A stretch of 64,000 nt of DNA, taken from positions 17,998-81,997 of the forward strand of contig CACIJW010000007.1 of the NCBI GenBank assembly GCA_902587125.1, in the 5' to 3' direction. Position numbers and translations under genes: made by a program. Each line of letters starts with the position of its first letter. Position 1 is the first letter of the stretch. Source of the DNA: an uncultured Bacteroidota bacterium. GTDB lineage: Bacteria > Bacteroidota > Bacteroidia > Flavobacteriales > BACL11. Below are positions 35,301 to 46,700 of the stretch, one piece after another. The notes below the pieces were generated by a model. The model saw only the letters and a program-made list of their open reading frames with translations. It did no database searches and was not told the DNA's origin.

Positions 35301-36083
35301 TTGCTTAAATTAAAAAGACCATTAGTTTTTTTTGACTTAGAAACAACAGGTACAAATATCAGTAAGGACAGAATCGTAGAGATTTGTATTGTCAAGCTAT
35401 TTCCAAATCAAAAAAAAACAGTATCAACCTTTTTAGTTAATCCGCAAATAGAAATTCCAAAAGAGGTTATAGAAATACATGGTATAACAAATGAGAAAGT
35501 TAAAAATGCTCCCTCCTTCAATGAAATTGGCAAGGAAATAAAATCACTCATTGAAAATTGTGATTTGGCAGGCTTTAATTCAAATAAATTTGATGTCCCT
35601 CTTCTAGCTGAAGAATTTCTGAGATCTGATATCAATTTTGATTTTTCAAAGACTAAGTTCGTTGACGTTCAAAATATCTTTCATAAGATGGAGAAAAGAA
35701 ATCTCTCGGCTGCTTATGAATTTTATTGTGACAAACCCTTAGAAAATGCTCACTCAGCTGAGGCTGATACATTAGCAACATACGAGATATTACTCAAACA
35801 AGTTAAAATGTATGACAATTTACAAAGTGACATAGATTTTTTATCAGAATTTTCCAATCGTAATCAAAACAATGTAGATTTAGCAGGGTTTTTAAGAAAA
35901 AATAGTAAAAATGAAGTTTATATTAGTTTTGGGAAATATAAAAACAAAACACTTGAAGAAATTTACAATTTAAATCCAGGATATTTTTCTTGGATTTTAA
36001 GATCAGAATTTCCATTATTCACAAAAAATATTATCATTGATTTTCTCAATGAAAAAAAACTCAAAAAAAAATTTGAATCCTAA
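35301..36083 (+). CDS. DnaQ-like 3'-5' exonuclease
   Basis: 260 residues. DEDDh exonuclease: FFDLETTG (Exo I), FNSKFDVPLLAEEF (Exo II) and HSAEADTLATYEI (Exo III with the catalytic His). A C-terminal domain at about 210-255 (ISFGKYKNKTLEEIYNLNPGYFSWIL) is found on other Bacteroidota DnaQ-like proteins. Start must be the TTG at 35301: an in-frame stop precedes it and no ATG comes before the Exo I motif. It probably serves proofreading or repair. Confidence 0.88.
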   Translation: MLKLKRPLVFFDLETTGTNISKDRIVEICIVKLFPNQKKTVSTFLVNPQIEIPKEVIEIHGITNEKVKNAPSFNEIGKEIKSLIENCDLAGFNSNKFDVPLLAEEFLRSDINFDFSKTKFVDVQNIFHKMEKRNLSAAYEFYCDKPLENAHSAEADTLATYEILLKQVKMYDNLQSDIDFLSEFSNRNQNNVDLAGFLRKNSKNEVYISFGKYKNKTLEEIYNLNPGYFSWILRSEFPLFTKNIIIDFLNEKKLKKKFES

Positions 36084-36694
36084 TGAAAATAATTTGTATT
36101 GGTAGAAATTATGCTGGTCATATTAAGGAGTTAAATAACATGAAGGAAAGTAAGCCACTAATTTTTCTCAAGCCTGAAACTGCAGTTCAACCAAAGAATC
36201 ACCCTTTTTTCATTCCAGATTTTTCCGATAATATACAGTATGAATCAGAGATATTATTAAAAATATGCAAGCTTGGCAAAAATATTGAGGAGAAATTTGC
36301 ATACAAATACTATAATGAAATTGGTTTAGGTATAGATTTTACTGCAAGGGACTTACAAAACAATTTAAAAACAAAAGGAAAGCCCTGGGAAATTGCGAAA
36401 GGCTTTGATGGTTCTGCTAAAATTTCCAATGAATTTATAAATAAGAATGAATTAATTTTAGATGACATAGATTTTTCTCTAAAGCTAAATAATGAAATTG
36501 TTCAGAACGGAAATTCATCTGATATGATCTTTAGCTTCGACGAAATAATTTCTTATGTATCAAAGTTTTTTACACTTAAAATAGGTGATATAATTTTTAC
36601 TGGAACTCCAGCTGGTGTTGGTAGAATTAAGAAAAATGATATTCTAGAGGGATTTTTAAATAAAAAAAAAATATTAGAAGTAAAAATTAAATAA
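36083..36694 (+). CDS. Fumarylacetoacetate hydrolase (FAH)-family enzyme
   Basis: 203 residues: CIGRNYAGHIKELNN at the start, KPETAVQP, the metal-binding YESEILLKI (two Glu), a GIDFTARDLQNN segment, and IFTGTPAGVG at the end. The metal-binding and catalytic pattern is that of acylpyruvate hydrolases/oxaloacetate tautomerases rather than true FAH. It overlaps the exonuclease stop by one base (TAATG). The tail overlaps peptide deformylase on the other strand by eight bases. Confidence 0.88.
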   Translation: MKIICIGRNYAGHIKELNNMKESKPLIFLKPETAVQPKNHPFFIPDFSDNIQYESEILLKICKLGKNIEEKFAYKYYNEIGLGIDFTARDLQNNLKTKGKPWEIAKGFDGSAKISNEFINKNELILDDIDFSLKLNNEIVQNGNSSDMIFSFDEIISYVSKFFTLKIGDIIFTGTPAGVGRIKKNDILEGFLNKKKILEVKIK

Positions 36695-37235
36695 ATTTCA
36701 TATTGTAGTCAACTTCAATATCACCATTTTTTATTTTATTGAGCTTACTTTTCAAAAGTTTCTTTTTTAATGTAGAAACTCTATCTGTAAATAACACACC
36801 CATTAGATGATCATATTCATGCTGTATAACTCTTGAATTTATTCCTTCATATTTTTCAGTATGCTCATTAAAATTTTTATCATAGTATCTAATTTTTATC
36901 TGGTCCTTTCTAATAACATCTTCTCTTAGACCAGGAATGCTCAAACAACCTTCATTAAAACTCTCATCTTTACCACCATAATCAATAATTTCAGGATTAA
37001 TAAATTCTTTTTTTAGAGGTCTGAGATTGTTTTCATCATCACAAAAAGGAGTTGTATCAATTATGAAAATTGATAAATCTAGTCCTATTTGTGGTGCTGC
37101 TAAGCCAACACCTTGAGCATTGTACATTGTCTCATACATATTTTTTAAAATATCCTCAACGGGCTGATTTTCTTGTACTGGACTACATTTGCATCTTAAA
37201 ATGGAATTACCAAAAGAAACAATCGGCAAAATCAT
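36687..37235 (-). CDS. def: Peptide deformylase
   Basis: Removes the formyl group from N-terminal Met of new proteins. 182 residues with all three motifs: GVGLAAPQIG, EGCLSIPG (metal Cys) and QHEYDHLMG (two His and Glu). A single Fe2+ or Ni2+ is bound. Length is normal. Its start overlaps the stop of the MoxR gene by one base, so it lies at the end of the guaB-PPIase-moxR row. Confidence 0.95.
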   Translation of the reverse strand: MILPIVSFGNSILRCKCSPVQENQPVEDILKNMYETMYNAQGVGLAAPQIGLDLSIFIIDTTPFCDDENNLRPLKKEFINPEIIDYGGKDESFNEGCLSIPGLREDVIRKDQIKIRYYDKNFNEHTEKYEGINSRVIQHEYDHLMGVLFTDRVSTLKKKLLKSKLNKIKNGDIEVDYNMKFI

Positions 37236-38200
37236 TATAGTATTTTTTCAATAATTTGATCAATTGAAATACCCTCTGACTCGGCTTTATAATTTTTTAT
37301 TACTCTGTGTCTTAAAATAGGTTTAGAAACTGCTTTAACATCTTCAATATCAGGTGAATATTTTCCATTTATAAGCGCATGACACTTGGATGCTAAAATA
37401 ATGTTCTTTGAAGCTCTTGGACCAGCTCCCCAATCTACATAATTAGTAATAAATTCATTCATTTTTAATTTAGGTCTTGTGCTAGAAACCAAGTTTACAG
37501 CATACCTTACTACGTTATCAGGTACAGGAAGTTTTGATACAATTTTTTGATAATTAATTATTTCTGTTCCAGATAAAATAGGATTTACTTTTAACAAACT
37601 ATTGTTTTGATCATTTTTAACAACTAAAATTTCCTCTTCTATGCTTGGATAGTCAAGAATAATGTTAAACATAAATCTATCAAGCTGTGCCTCAGGTAGT
37701 GGATATGTTCCCTCTTGTTCAATTGGATTTTGTGTTGCTAGAACAAAAAAAGGTTTTTCAAGTGTATATTTATTACCTGCATTTGTAATTGAACGTTCCT
37801 CCATAGCTTCTAGAAGAGCCGATTGGGTTTTTGGTGGTGTTCGATTAATTTCATCAGCAAGAATTAGATTTCCAAATAAAGGGCCTTTAATGAATTTAAA
37901 ATCTTTATTTTCATCAAGAACCTCAGTTCCAACAATATCAGAGGGCATAAGATCAGGAGTAAATTGAATTCTTTTGAAATCAAGACCTAGCGATTTAGAA
38001 ATTGTTCTCACTAGTAATGTTTTAGCAAGCCCAGGAACACCTTCAATTATGCAATGTCCATTACAGAATATTGATATTAATAATTGTTTTATGATTTCAT
38101 CTTGTCCTACAATAACTTTTTTTATTTCGTTAGAAAAAAGTTCATAATCTCTAATAAAATCTTTTGTTAAATCAATATCACTTTTCTTATTTTCTACCAT
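37235..38200 (-). CDS. MoxR-family AAA+ ATPase
   Basis: 321 residues. Walker [11 protein letters not shown], Walker [23 protein letters not shown] and sensor [22 protein letters not shown] are the MoxR hallmarks. In many Bacteroidota, MoxR is followed by DUF58 and BatA-E genes with von Willebrand domains, but here the next gene is def, so the usual partners are missing locally. It is probably a chaperone-like ATPase for cofactor insertion or membrane complexes. It overlaps the PPIase gene by seven bases. Confidence 0.92.
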   Translation of the reverse strand: MVENKKSDIDLTKDFIRDYELFSNEIKKVIVGQDEIIKQLLISIFCNGHCIIEGVPGLAKTLLVRTISKSLGLDFKRIQFTPDLMPSDIVGTEVLDENKDFKFIKGPLFGNLILADEINRTPPKTQSALLEAMEERSITNAGNKYTLEKPFFVLATQNPIEQEGTYPLPEAQLDRFMFNIILDYPSIEEEILVVKNDQNNSLLKVNPILSGTEIINYQKIVSKLPVPDNVVRYAVNLVSSTRPKLKMNEFITNYVDWGAGPRASKNIILASKCHALINGKYSPDIEDVKAVSKPILRHRVIKNYKAESEGISIDQIIEKIL

Positions 38201-39510
38201 TTGTATCTAGATTTACAGTTTTTATCTATTTCTTTTAATTCTACATAAGTATTTTTTATTCTTTTTTCTATCCATTCATCTAACTTATCTTGTTTTTTAA
38301 AATTTAATGCTTGAGTTTGGAAATAATCATAGTCTAAATCTAAATTTGCAGTATGCGAACTAATCTTTTCAACTACGTTTAATATTCTATAGATGGCCCC
38401 CTCATTAGACTCAACTTTTACTGGTTTTGTGAAATCATTCTCATCTAGTCCTTCAATTAAGTACTTTATTGATGATCCTAGCTCTGAAATTGAATATGTT
38501 GAAGAACCGTTTGATGGATTTATGAGCAATCCATCATTATTTTTAGTATCGTCATCTGAGTATCTTTTTATTGCTTGTGAAAAACTAATTTCATTATTTT
38601 TTATTTTATTGTAAATGCTATCTATTCTTAATCTAGCGTTTTGTAATGACGTTGAGGAATACTTGGGTTTGAGCAAAATATGTCTAACATTTACTTGATC
38701 TCCCCTTCTTTCTATAAGTTGAATTATGTGATATCCAAAATTAGTTTTAACTATTTCTGACACTTCGTCTTTTTTTAATCTAAAAGCAACTTTTTCAAAT
38801 TCAGGGAAGAATGTACCTCTTGAAACAAAACCAATTTCACCACCGTTATTTGCTGAACCAGGATCATCAGAGTAGAGAGCTGCAAGAACCTTAAAATCTT
38901 CACCGTTTAGAACTCTTTTTCTAAAAGTATTTAATCTGTCAGTTAACTTATTAATTTGATCTTCAGACATTTTTGGCTTTACTATAATCTGAGATAGCTT
39001 GTACCTATCCTCTATTAGCGGAAGTTCTGTTTTGTCCATTTTCTCATAATACTCATTTACATCAAAAGGAGTGATCTTTACGTCTTTCGTAATGCTTGAT
39101 TGCATTCTCTGAATTAAAAATTGGTCTTGAACTAGTTCAGAAAGGACTCTCTTAATTTGATATATATCTTTTTCAAAATATTGCTCAACTTTTTCAATAC
39201 TACCAATTTGATCAATATAATAATTAACTCTAGTTTCAACTTCTTGTTCTATTTCTTCTTTAGTGACAGAAATACTGTCCTGTTTACATGAAAAAATCAA
39301 TAACTTTTGTGTCATTAGATCTTCAAAAACTTGACATCTAAGCTCCTCATTACTAGTAACTCCTTGCGAAATATATTGTAAATACTGATTTTCTACTTCA
39401 GAACGAAGAACAATTTCGTCTCCAACAACCGCAATAATCTTATCAATTTCTTGAGCATTAATTATCATTGAAAAAGTTGTAATTATAATTATTAAAAAAA
39501 ATCTTTTCAT
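38194..39510 (-). CDS. SurA-like peptidyl-prolyl isomerase/chaperone with two PPIC domains
   Basis: 438 residues, exported (signal peptide ending near IINAQ). The N-terminal SurA-type helical region has [22 protein letters not shown]; two parvulin domains follow, at about 170-270 (LSQIIVKPK...[10 protein letters not shown]...HIIQLIERR) and 275-370 (VRHILLKPK). It assists folding of outer-membrane proteins in the periplasm. Third gene of the guaB-PPIase operon, overlapping the second by four bases. Confidence 0.9.
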   Translation of the reverse strand: MKRFFLIIIITTFSMIINAQEIDKIIAVVGDEIVLRSEVENQYLQYISQGVTSNEELRCQVFEDLMTQKLLIFSCKQDSISVTKEEIEQEVETRVNYYIDQIGSIEKVEQYFEKDIYQIKRVLSELVQDQFLIQRMQSSITKDVKITPFDVNEYYEKMDKTELPLIEDRYKLSQIIVKPKMSEDQINKLTDRLNTFRKRVLNGEDFKVLAALYSDDPGSANNGGEIGFVSRGTFFPEFEKVAFRLKKDEVSEIVKTNFGYHIIQLIERRGDQVNVRHILLKPKYSSTSLQNARLRIDSIYNKIKNNEISFSQAIKRYSDDDTKNNDGLLINPSNGSSTYSISELGSSIKYLIEGLDENDFTKPVKVESNEGAIYRILNVVEKISSHTANLDLDYDYFQTQALNFKKQDKLDEWIEKRIKNTYVELKEIDKNCKSRYKW

Positions 39511-40328
39511 CTGTTAATCTTTAGTTTATTATTAGTAATGGCTTGCATGTACAATTTATTATCTAACTCATTCAAATATCTTAATTTATTTTCATTGACT
39601 ATAGTAGATCTAATATTTTCTTTAACTAAACTAATTGGGGATGACTCGCCTATTCCTTTCTTGTCAAAAATTTTAAGAAAGTAAAAATTTTCTTCATCTT
39701 CAAAAATATTATTCTTAATATTAGTTAAATACTTTCTTTCTTTAACAATATCAATAGGTAAATATTTTAGAATTTCATTAAAATATACCCATGTTGTATC
39801 AAATAAATAAAATTTATCAGCAAATTGATTACAATACTCATTAATAAATTCAACATCTGCATTATCAAAAAAAACTGTTCTTAATTTATCTAAATTTGGG
39901 GCACTCTTTTTTAACGAAACAAAATTTATTTTTACAATTTCATTTTTAAGAACAAAATTTTCTTTGTTCTTGATATAATATTCTAAAATTTTAATAGAAC
40001 TAACATTTGTGTCGATTTTCTGGCTTATTAATTCCTTTTGATATTTATGTATTAGTAGTCGATTATAATAATCTTGTGTTTTTCTGTCTATTTGTTTTTG
40101 TTTTGATGCTAAATTTATTTTTGCATTATTTAAAAGCAGATTTTCTCTTATCCAAAAATTAATGTAATTATCAATAAAATAACTAGTGTCAATCTCATTT
40201 TTAGGCAACTCATTAATTATTTCATCATAATAAAGTTTTTGATCATATAGTTCAACAATTGGTTCGCTTTGAAATCTGTTTTTGCAAGAAACTAATACGA
40301 AAACAAATAAGAAGTATTGGTATCTCAA
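39507..40328 (-). CDS. SurA-N-like periplasmic lipoprotein lacking a parvulin domain
   Basis: 273 residues, starting with a lipoprotein signal (FVLVSCKN, Cys15). It is mostly helical with repeated NKxxI stretches and ends near [14 protein letters not shown] see no parvulin active-site motif. It resembles the small middle gene of the three-PPIase operon in Bacteroidota. It probably acts as chaperone with its two neighbours. It starts one base from the stop of the upstream gene. Confidence 0.75.
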   Translation of the reverse strand: MRYQYFLFVFVLVSCKNRFQSEPIVELYDQKLYYDEIINELPKNEIDTSYFIDNYINFWIRENLLLNNAKINLASKQKQIDRKTQDYYNRLLIHKYQKELISQKIDTNVSSIKILEYYIKNKENFVLKNEIVKINFVSLKKSAPNLDKLRTVFFDNADVEFINEYCNQFADKFYLFDTTWVYFNEILKYLPIDIVKERKYLTNIKNNIFEDEENFYFLKIFDKKGIGESSPISLVKENIRSTIVNENKLRYLNELDNKLYMQAITNNKLKINR

Positions 40329-42257
40329 TTATTTGTTTATTATTGAGTAAAGAACATCATAGTTTACAGAAAATTTATATTTCTTTCTTAAATCTTTAAT
40401 CCAGTTTTTATCTAACTCATTTTGATATTCTGAGATAACCTTTCCTTTAACCTCGCTTAATGTTTTAGTTGAGGAAGGTAATACTGATTCAATATGAACT
40501 ATAATAATTTGATTTTTTTCAGATTTAATATCATTAGAAATACCTTTTTTCCATTTTACATTGTCTAAAATCTTATTTTCTCCTTTTTCGAACTTTCCAG
40601 TTTCTATTTTTAAATTTAACGAGTTGTTCTTGTTAATTTTTTTAATAATGTCCGAATTCTCGATTTGATTTCTTTGTTTTCTATAAATAGCTTTTCTTAC
40701 TTGCTTTGCAATTTCTAGATTTGAGCAAGTATAAATTGATGCTTCTACTCGCTCATCCCATAAATAATCATTCTTTTTTGACTCATAAAAATTATTTAAA
40801 CCAATAGTATCTTCCACAGCTTTGCCCCAAACCAGTTTGTTGGTTAGATCAAACAATAGTATACCATCCCTGTATTCTTTGAGTAATGCTTTGTATTCTG
40901 GATATTTTTCTGATAAATTACTTTCCTCAACCTCAAGCAATTTAAGGTTAATAAAATCCTCATATAACTCATCAATAATAGAGCCCTTTTCTTGATTATC
41001 TACTAAATACTTAACAAAATCTTGCTGGTTAATTTTCAAATCATCAATCATAAACAAAGTAAAAATTAATCCCTTGGCGTTTTTTCCATCCCAGTTTCCT
41101 TCAAAAACACTTTTCTCACCATACCCCTTGATTTGTTTAATTCTTTTACTAATTCTAACAATATTGTAGTCCTTTCTTAGCTTCTTAAACAAACTTTCTT
41201 GACTAAGGTTTGCTCTGGAATCTCTTTCAATTTTTCTTTTTAACTCAGTCTTAAGTTCATCAAAAGGTAGGATCGGTTTTTTGCTAATTAATTTAACTAT
41301 GTGCCAACCAAAATCAGATTCAAACGGCTGAGAGTAATCGTTTATTTTCTTTAAGTCAAATGAAGCATCTTCAAAAACTGGAACCATTTTACCAACTCCA
41401 AATGGAGGCAATTTACCACCCTTTACTGCACTAGATTTATCTTCTGAAAATCTTTCTGCTAAATCTTCAAATTCTTGACCCTCATTTAATTTTTCATATA
41501 TATCGAAAATTTTTGTCTTAGCAGTTTCATTTATTTCTTTGTTTCCTTGCTGTGTTTTAAACATGATATGAGAAACTTGAACTTCCCCAATAGCATTTCT
41601 CTTATCATTTAACTTTATGAGATGTAAACCATACTTTGTTCTGACTGGACCACAAATTTGTCCAACTTTACAATTGTAAGCAGCTGATTCAAATGGGTAA
41701 ACCATCATAAAACTTGTAAAGTATCCTAGATTTCCTTGGTTTATTTTTGAAGATCTATCATCAGAGTGCATAACAGCTGCTCTTTCAAAGGTTATATTAC
41801 CACTAAGAATTTTATCTCTAATGTTGTTAATTTTATCAAAAGCTTCCTTTTCAGTTCTTTTAGTGGAGCTGTTCTCAAATGCTATTAGTATGTGGCTGAC
41901 ATTTAAATCATACTTTGTTCTTTCATACGCTTCGTTAAGAAGGCTCTCCTCAAATTCTTTATCCTTTAAATATGGTTTAGAAAGTTGTTTTCTGTAACCT
42001 TCGAGCTCATTAACAAAAGTAGATAAAGTATCCATTCCAAGAGATTCTGCCTCTTTAACTTTTAATTTAAAATTAATAAAGAGTTCCATGTATTCATCAA
42101 GATACTCTTTGGTGAAAGATTCTAAATCGTTGTTTTTAAAAAATATATTTTCAAATTCTTTTAAGGATACATTTTCATCACCAATTGTTAAAACATTTTC
42201 ATTGGCAAATGACTTGATACTAAAAGAAATAAGTAATAGTAAGATTATTTTTTTCAT
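40329..42257 (-). CDS. Large periplasmic peptidyl-prolyl isomerase (two parvulin domains)
   Basis: 642 residues with a signal peptide (SFSIKSFANE). It has an N-terminal SurA-like helical part, parvulin domains at about 120-215 (VSHILIAFEN...GNLGYFTSF...HLIKLND) and 225-325 (VSHIMFKTQ...GGKLPPFGVG...HIVKLI), and a long C-terminal half, partly helical and Lys-rich. It is PpiD/SurA-like, for outer-membrane protein folding. Three bases downstream of guaB. Confidence 0.9.
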   Translation of the reverse strand: MKKIILLLLISFSIKSFANENVLTIGDENVSLKEFENIFFKNNDLESFTKEYLDEYMELFINFKLKVKEAESLGMDTLSTFVNELEGYRKQLSKPYLKDKEFEESLLNEAYERTKYDLNVSHILIAFENSSTKRTEKEAFDKINNIRDKILSGNITFERAAVMHSDDRSSKINQGNLGYFTSFMMVYPFESAAYNCKVGQICGPVRTKYGLHLIKLNDKRNAIGEVQVSHIMFKTQQGNKEINETAKTKIFDIYEKLNEGQEFEDLAERFSEDKSSAVKGGKLPPFGVGKMVPVFEDASFDLKKINDYSQPFESDFGWHIVKLISKKPILPFDELKTELKRKIERDSRANLSQESLFKKLRKDYNIVRISKRIKQIKGYGEKSVFEGNWDGKNAKGLIFTLFMIDDLKINQQDFVKYLVDNQEKGSIIDELYEDFINLKLLEVEESNLSEKYPEYKALLKEYRDGILLFDLTNKLVWGKAVEDTIGLNNFYESKKNDYLWDERVEASIYTCSNLEIAKQVRKAIYRKQRNQIENSDIIKKINKNNSLNLKIETGKFEKGENKILDNVKWKKGISNDIKSEKNQIIIVHIESVLPSSTKTLSEVKGKVISEYQNELDKNWIKDLRKKYKFSVNYDVLYSIINK

Positions 42258-42260
42258 ATT

Positions 42261-43727
42261 TTATTTTCTACTGTAATTTGGTGCTTCCTTTGTAATGGTA
42301 ACATTATGAGGATGACTTTCAGTCATTCCTGAGGAACTTATCTTTGTAAAATAAGATTTCTGTAAGTCAATAATATCTTTTGAACCGGTATATCCCATAC
42401 CTGCTCTTATACCACCTAAAATTTGATGAACAACTTCTGATAGGGTTCCCTTGTATGCCACTCTGCCAACTATTCCTTCAGGAACTAGCTTTTTATTATC
42501 ACTTTGATCAGCTTGAAAATATCGGTCTTTAGACCCACTTTCCATAGCATCAATTGATCCCATTCCTCTGTAGCTTTTAAATTTTCTACCTTCAAAAATT
42601 ATAGTTTTTCCTGGTCCCTCTTCAACTCCAGCAAACATTGAGCCAAGCATAACTGAACTTGCACCCGCTACTAATGCTTTTACAATATCGCCTGAATACC
42701 TGATTCCTCCATCAGCGATAACAGGAACATTTGATTTTTTTGCAACTTCTGCAACATTTAATATTGCAGTCAATTGTGGAACTCCTATTCCTGCAATGAT
42801 TCTAGTTGTACAAATAGAACCTGGTCCAATACCTACTTTTATTGCATCTGCACCATTTTTTATTAAAAGACTTGCTGCATCAGCTGTTGCCACATTACCA
42901 ACTACAAAATCTAAATTTGAAAATTTCTTTTTTAATTTTTTCAAAACTTCAACTACATTCTTAGAATGCCCGTGAGCAGTATCAATAACAATTGCATCGA
43001 CTGATGCTTGATTTAAAGCTGAAACTCTGTCTAAAACATCATTTGTGATGCCAACAGCAGCAGCAACCCTAAGTCTTCCTAGAGAATCTTTACACGAGTT
43101 GGGCATCATTTTATTTTTTGTGATGTCTTTAAATGTGATCAAACCAACTAGCTTATAATCATCATCAACGACTGGCAGTTTCTCAATCTTATTGATTTTA
43201 AGAATATTTTCAGCGTTTTCTAGGTCTTTGAGCTTTGTAGTAACAAGATTTTCACTAGTCATAACATCTTTAACTGGTATATCATGCTTTTTTTGAAATC
43301 TGAGATCTCTGTTAGTAACGATACCTAAGAGATTTTGTTTTTCGTTTACAATTGGTATTCCACCAATTCTGTGTTCTCTCATTAGTTCTAAAGCATCACC
43401 AACAGTAGAGTCAATTGACAAAGTAATAGGATCTTGTATCATACCGCTTTCAGATCTTTTTACCTTTCTAACTTCTGAAGCTTGCTGAATTATTGACATG
43501 TTTTTATGAAGAACACCTATTCCACCTTCTCTTGCCAAAGAAATTGCCATTTTAGACTCTGTGACTGTGTCCATAGCAGCACTTAAAATGGGTATGTTAA
43601 TTTTGATGTTCTTTGAAAATAAAGTAGTGATATTGGTTTCACTAGGCATTATTTCAGAGTATGAAGGAATAACCAAAACATCATCAAAGGTTAAACCATT
43701 TTGCAATATTTTTTTATTATCTGTCAT
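42261..43727 (-). CDS. guaB: Inosine-5'-monophosphate dehydrogenase
   Basis: Oxidises IMP to XMP with NAD+, the committed step to GMP. 488 residues: N-terminal FDDVLVIPSYSEI, two CBS domains at about 95-210, the active-site loop KVGIGPGSICTTRI with the catalytic Cys, then DGGIRYSGD and the mobile flap YRGMGS. Length normal. Leads the row guaB-PPIase x3-moxR-def, with a TAATTTTG 11 bases upstream. Confidence 0.96.
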   Translation of the reverse strand: MTDNKKILQNGLTFDDVLVIPSYSEIMPSETNITTLFSKNIKINIPILSAAMDTVTESKMAISLAREGGIGVLHKNMSIIQQASEVRKVKRSESGMIQDPITLSIDSTVGDALELMREHRIGGIPIVNEKQNLLGIVTNRDLRFQKKHDIPVKDVMTSENLVTTKLKDLENAENILKINKIEKLPVVDDDYKLVGLITFKDITKNKMMPNSCKDSLGRLRVAAAVGITNDVLDRVSALNQASVDAIVIDTAHGHSKNVVEVLKKLKKKFSNLDFVVGNVATADAASLLIKNGADAIKVGIGPGSICTTRIIAGIGVPQLTAILNVAEVAKKSNVPVIADGGIRYSGDIVKALVAGASSVMLGSMFAGVEEGPGKTIIFEGRKFKSYRGMGSIDAMESGSKDRYFQADQSDNKKLVPEGIVGRVAYKGTLSEVVHQILGGIRAGMGYTGSKDIIDLQKSYFTKISSSGMTESHPHNVTITKEAPNYSRK

Positions 43728-43738
43728 AAGTAGGAATG

Positions 43739-43746
43739 CAAAATTA
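43739..43746 (-). promoter_or_regulatory. TAnnTTTG promoter of guaB
   Basis: TAATTTTG, 11 bases before the guaB ATG. Confidence 0.6.
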
Positions 43747-43785
43747 CTAAATAAAAATATTTCTTAAAGATGTGAGTGGAAAATA

Positions 43786-46700
43786 TTATTTAATAACATT
43801 GACAGGACCTGTTTTATTGATTAGGTTGCCAACACCATTTATATACTTAAGAATATACACATAAGTACCATTTTGTACTAGATTACCTTTATATGAACCG
43901 TCCCAACCCTTTTTAGGATCATTGGTTTCAAAAATAAGATTACCAGAACGATCAAAAATTGAAAAAAGATAACCATCTTCAGAAACAAAATAAGTCACAG
44001 GTATGTATAATTCATTATGTTCATCTCTGTTAGGGGTAAAGCTGTTAGGAAGATAAATAATAGGTGTTTGTGATATACAACTAATATTTGAATAAGATCC
44101 TAAATTAGTCGGACCATAAATATTGTTTAGTCCTTCACTAGCTTTTAGATAGTAACAAAACCTTCCATTTCCTTGCTCTCCAAAATCAGTTACAACATCA
44201 TTGTACTTTAAACTTTCATTTGGATTGCTATTTCTATCAAAAGTGTAAATTGGTAGAATGACAAAAGGTTGTCTGTTTGCAGATCTGTATAATTCATATT
44301 TTTCTACATTACCAAGCCAATTTCCATATTCATTGAAAGTGATTGTGTTTATATATTCATCACTTGAAAAAGTTAGAAGTTCCTCCTCTAAATTTATTTG
44401 AGTTTTCAATAGTATTGTAGTTGCAATTGATGTATCATTTGTTGATAAACCAGTGTTAGGGTCAAGAACTGAGCCTGTTGATATGGTTACCCCACAAGTG
44501 TCAACTGGAAAGATCATATAATCGTAAGAATTTGTAGATGTTAATGCTGTATTATCAGTGTAAAAAATATTTTCTTGACCATCAAAAGGGATTTCTCCTA
44601 TTTTAGTGAAATTATTAGTATTGGATATTGATCTGTAAATAGAATAATGATCAACTACTGCGCCGTTGTCTACGAGGCATGAGATATCAACATAACCATT
44701 ATCCACATTTACGGATGCATATTCAATGTAGTTGTAATCAGGTTTTTTAGATAAATTTGGTGTAATACTAATTTTATTTGATATTGCTTGAAAAGTACTA
44801 TCTAAATTGTAAGCTCTGATGAGAATTTCGTAATTATACTTATCAATTGCATCAGTAAAAACAAAAGGATTGTTACTTAATACTGAGTAACTGAAACTTT
44901 GAATATTTCCAGAAGGACTTGTAGAAATGATATCAATTTCATAAGTACCAATACCACCAGACCAATTAATGTAATCGTTCCACTCAAGGGTGAGCGTTTG
45001 AAGACATGCATCAAGAACAGTTTGCAAATGGATTGAATTGTGCTCAATTGAATAATCGCTAGCATTTTCACAGCTATCAAGAGCTCTTATTAAAAAAGTT
45101 TCATATTTGTTTCCAGCTGTAGATTGAAGATAAGTATAGGAATTTGTGAATACTGTATCTAGTGTTCTTTGAGATCCGTCATCGTCTTTAATGTAAATAA
45201 TATACATGTCAGCTCCAACGATTGGCAGCCAAGTGATGACTGCTTTGTTGTTGTTATCCACTGAAACATCAGAAATTAGAGGTATATCAGGAGGTAGCGT
45301 ATCATTTAAATTAACAGATGAAAATGAAGACTTAGATCTACATCCAGATAAATCCTCTAAATGAATCTGAAATACTGGATCATAATTACAAATTGGAACA
45401 ATAAAGTCAGCATCATAAGTGTAAGTTAGTAATGAGGTTGAATCAATAATTTCTTGTGAGCTACTATTATTTCTTTTTATGTACACATCAAAAACTGTAT
45501 CAGAAGTCAAAAGAAGTGGATTATGATTATTGTTCCAAGAAAGATTTGCAATTGTATTAAGATTTGATGTTGAAGTGTTTAATAAGATACTTGTTAAAGT
45601 ATCAGATTGAAGTTGTCCTGTTGAAATACCACAGCTCTGATCAGTAGCTAAAAAATATTGATATTCATTTAAATTTCCATCTACGGAGGGATCAGTGTCT
45701 ATAAATGATGTTGATGGGAAAAATACACTATCTACCAATTCAAAATTTGTTGATGAAGATGACTTTCTGTAGACAAAATAGGGTTCTAGTGTTGGTGGAG
45801 CACCAGGAGCATACTGCCAGTTTAATTCAATGTTACCATTTTCTAAAACTGAGATACATCTTAAATCAGGAATTGGAGGGACAACAGTTATAGTTATAGT
45901 TGCAATTGTTATACCAAACGCTGGACAAAAATCATCATGAACCTTAACTAAAAAAGTAAATGTACTTGTTGTAGCTCCACAACCTAAAATGGCATTTATA
46001 TGATTACAAGATGTTTGCCATTCAAATACACCATTGACAATTCCTGGAGCTGAAAATGGTGGTGTGAGACCAGCTCCATTATTAAAAGTTGCACATGGCG
46101 GATTGTTACAACTGTTAGTGTTGATAAAGTCATCCGAAAATTGACCACCGGATACTTCCATTGTCAAATCTTGCGCAATTGATCCTGGATATAGATCAGA
46201 ATCTTGCCCAGTTATGTTAAAATTAACCAATGTTCCAGCGTAAACAGTAGCTTCATAAGATGGTAATGAGGTTACAGGGTCAGTAAATGGTCTATCTATA
46301 CTTGGAGGGTTATTAAGTGCTCCAGTGCCAGGCATTGTTGGACAAGCAATCAAAACTACTTGTACTTCTCTAAAAACTTCTGCAACTAACTGACCACATT
46401 TATATGCCTGTACTTTCACACAAGTGACAAAAAAACCTGCAGTGTTGGCATCGTATGTTATTTCTCCAGTGTTGGGATCTAACTGAGGTGCCCCAGGAAG
46501 TGGTGAGTTTACAGAGTATGGGGCTTGGAAAGCAAGCTCTGAAGGGTTAGCACCTGCTGTTCCGACCGGTTGCGGATTAAAAATTGGTCCGTTAAATAAA
46601 TCATCATCCAAAGGGTATGCCCAATCATAAACTAAGTTGTCTAGCTCAGGATCTGATGCATTGTGATTGTATGAAAAAGGAAAACCTGTACATAATATAG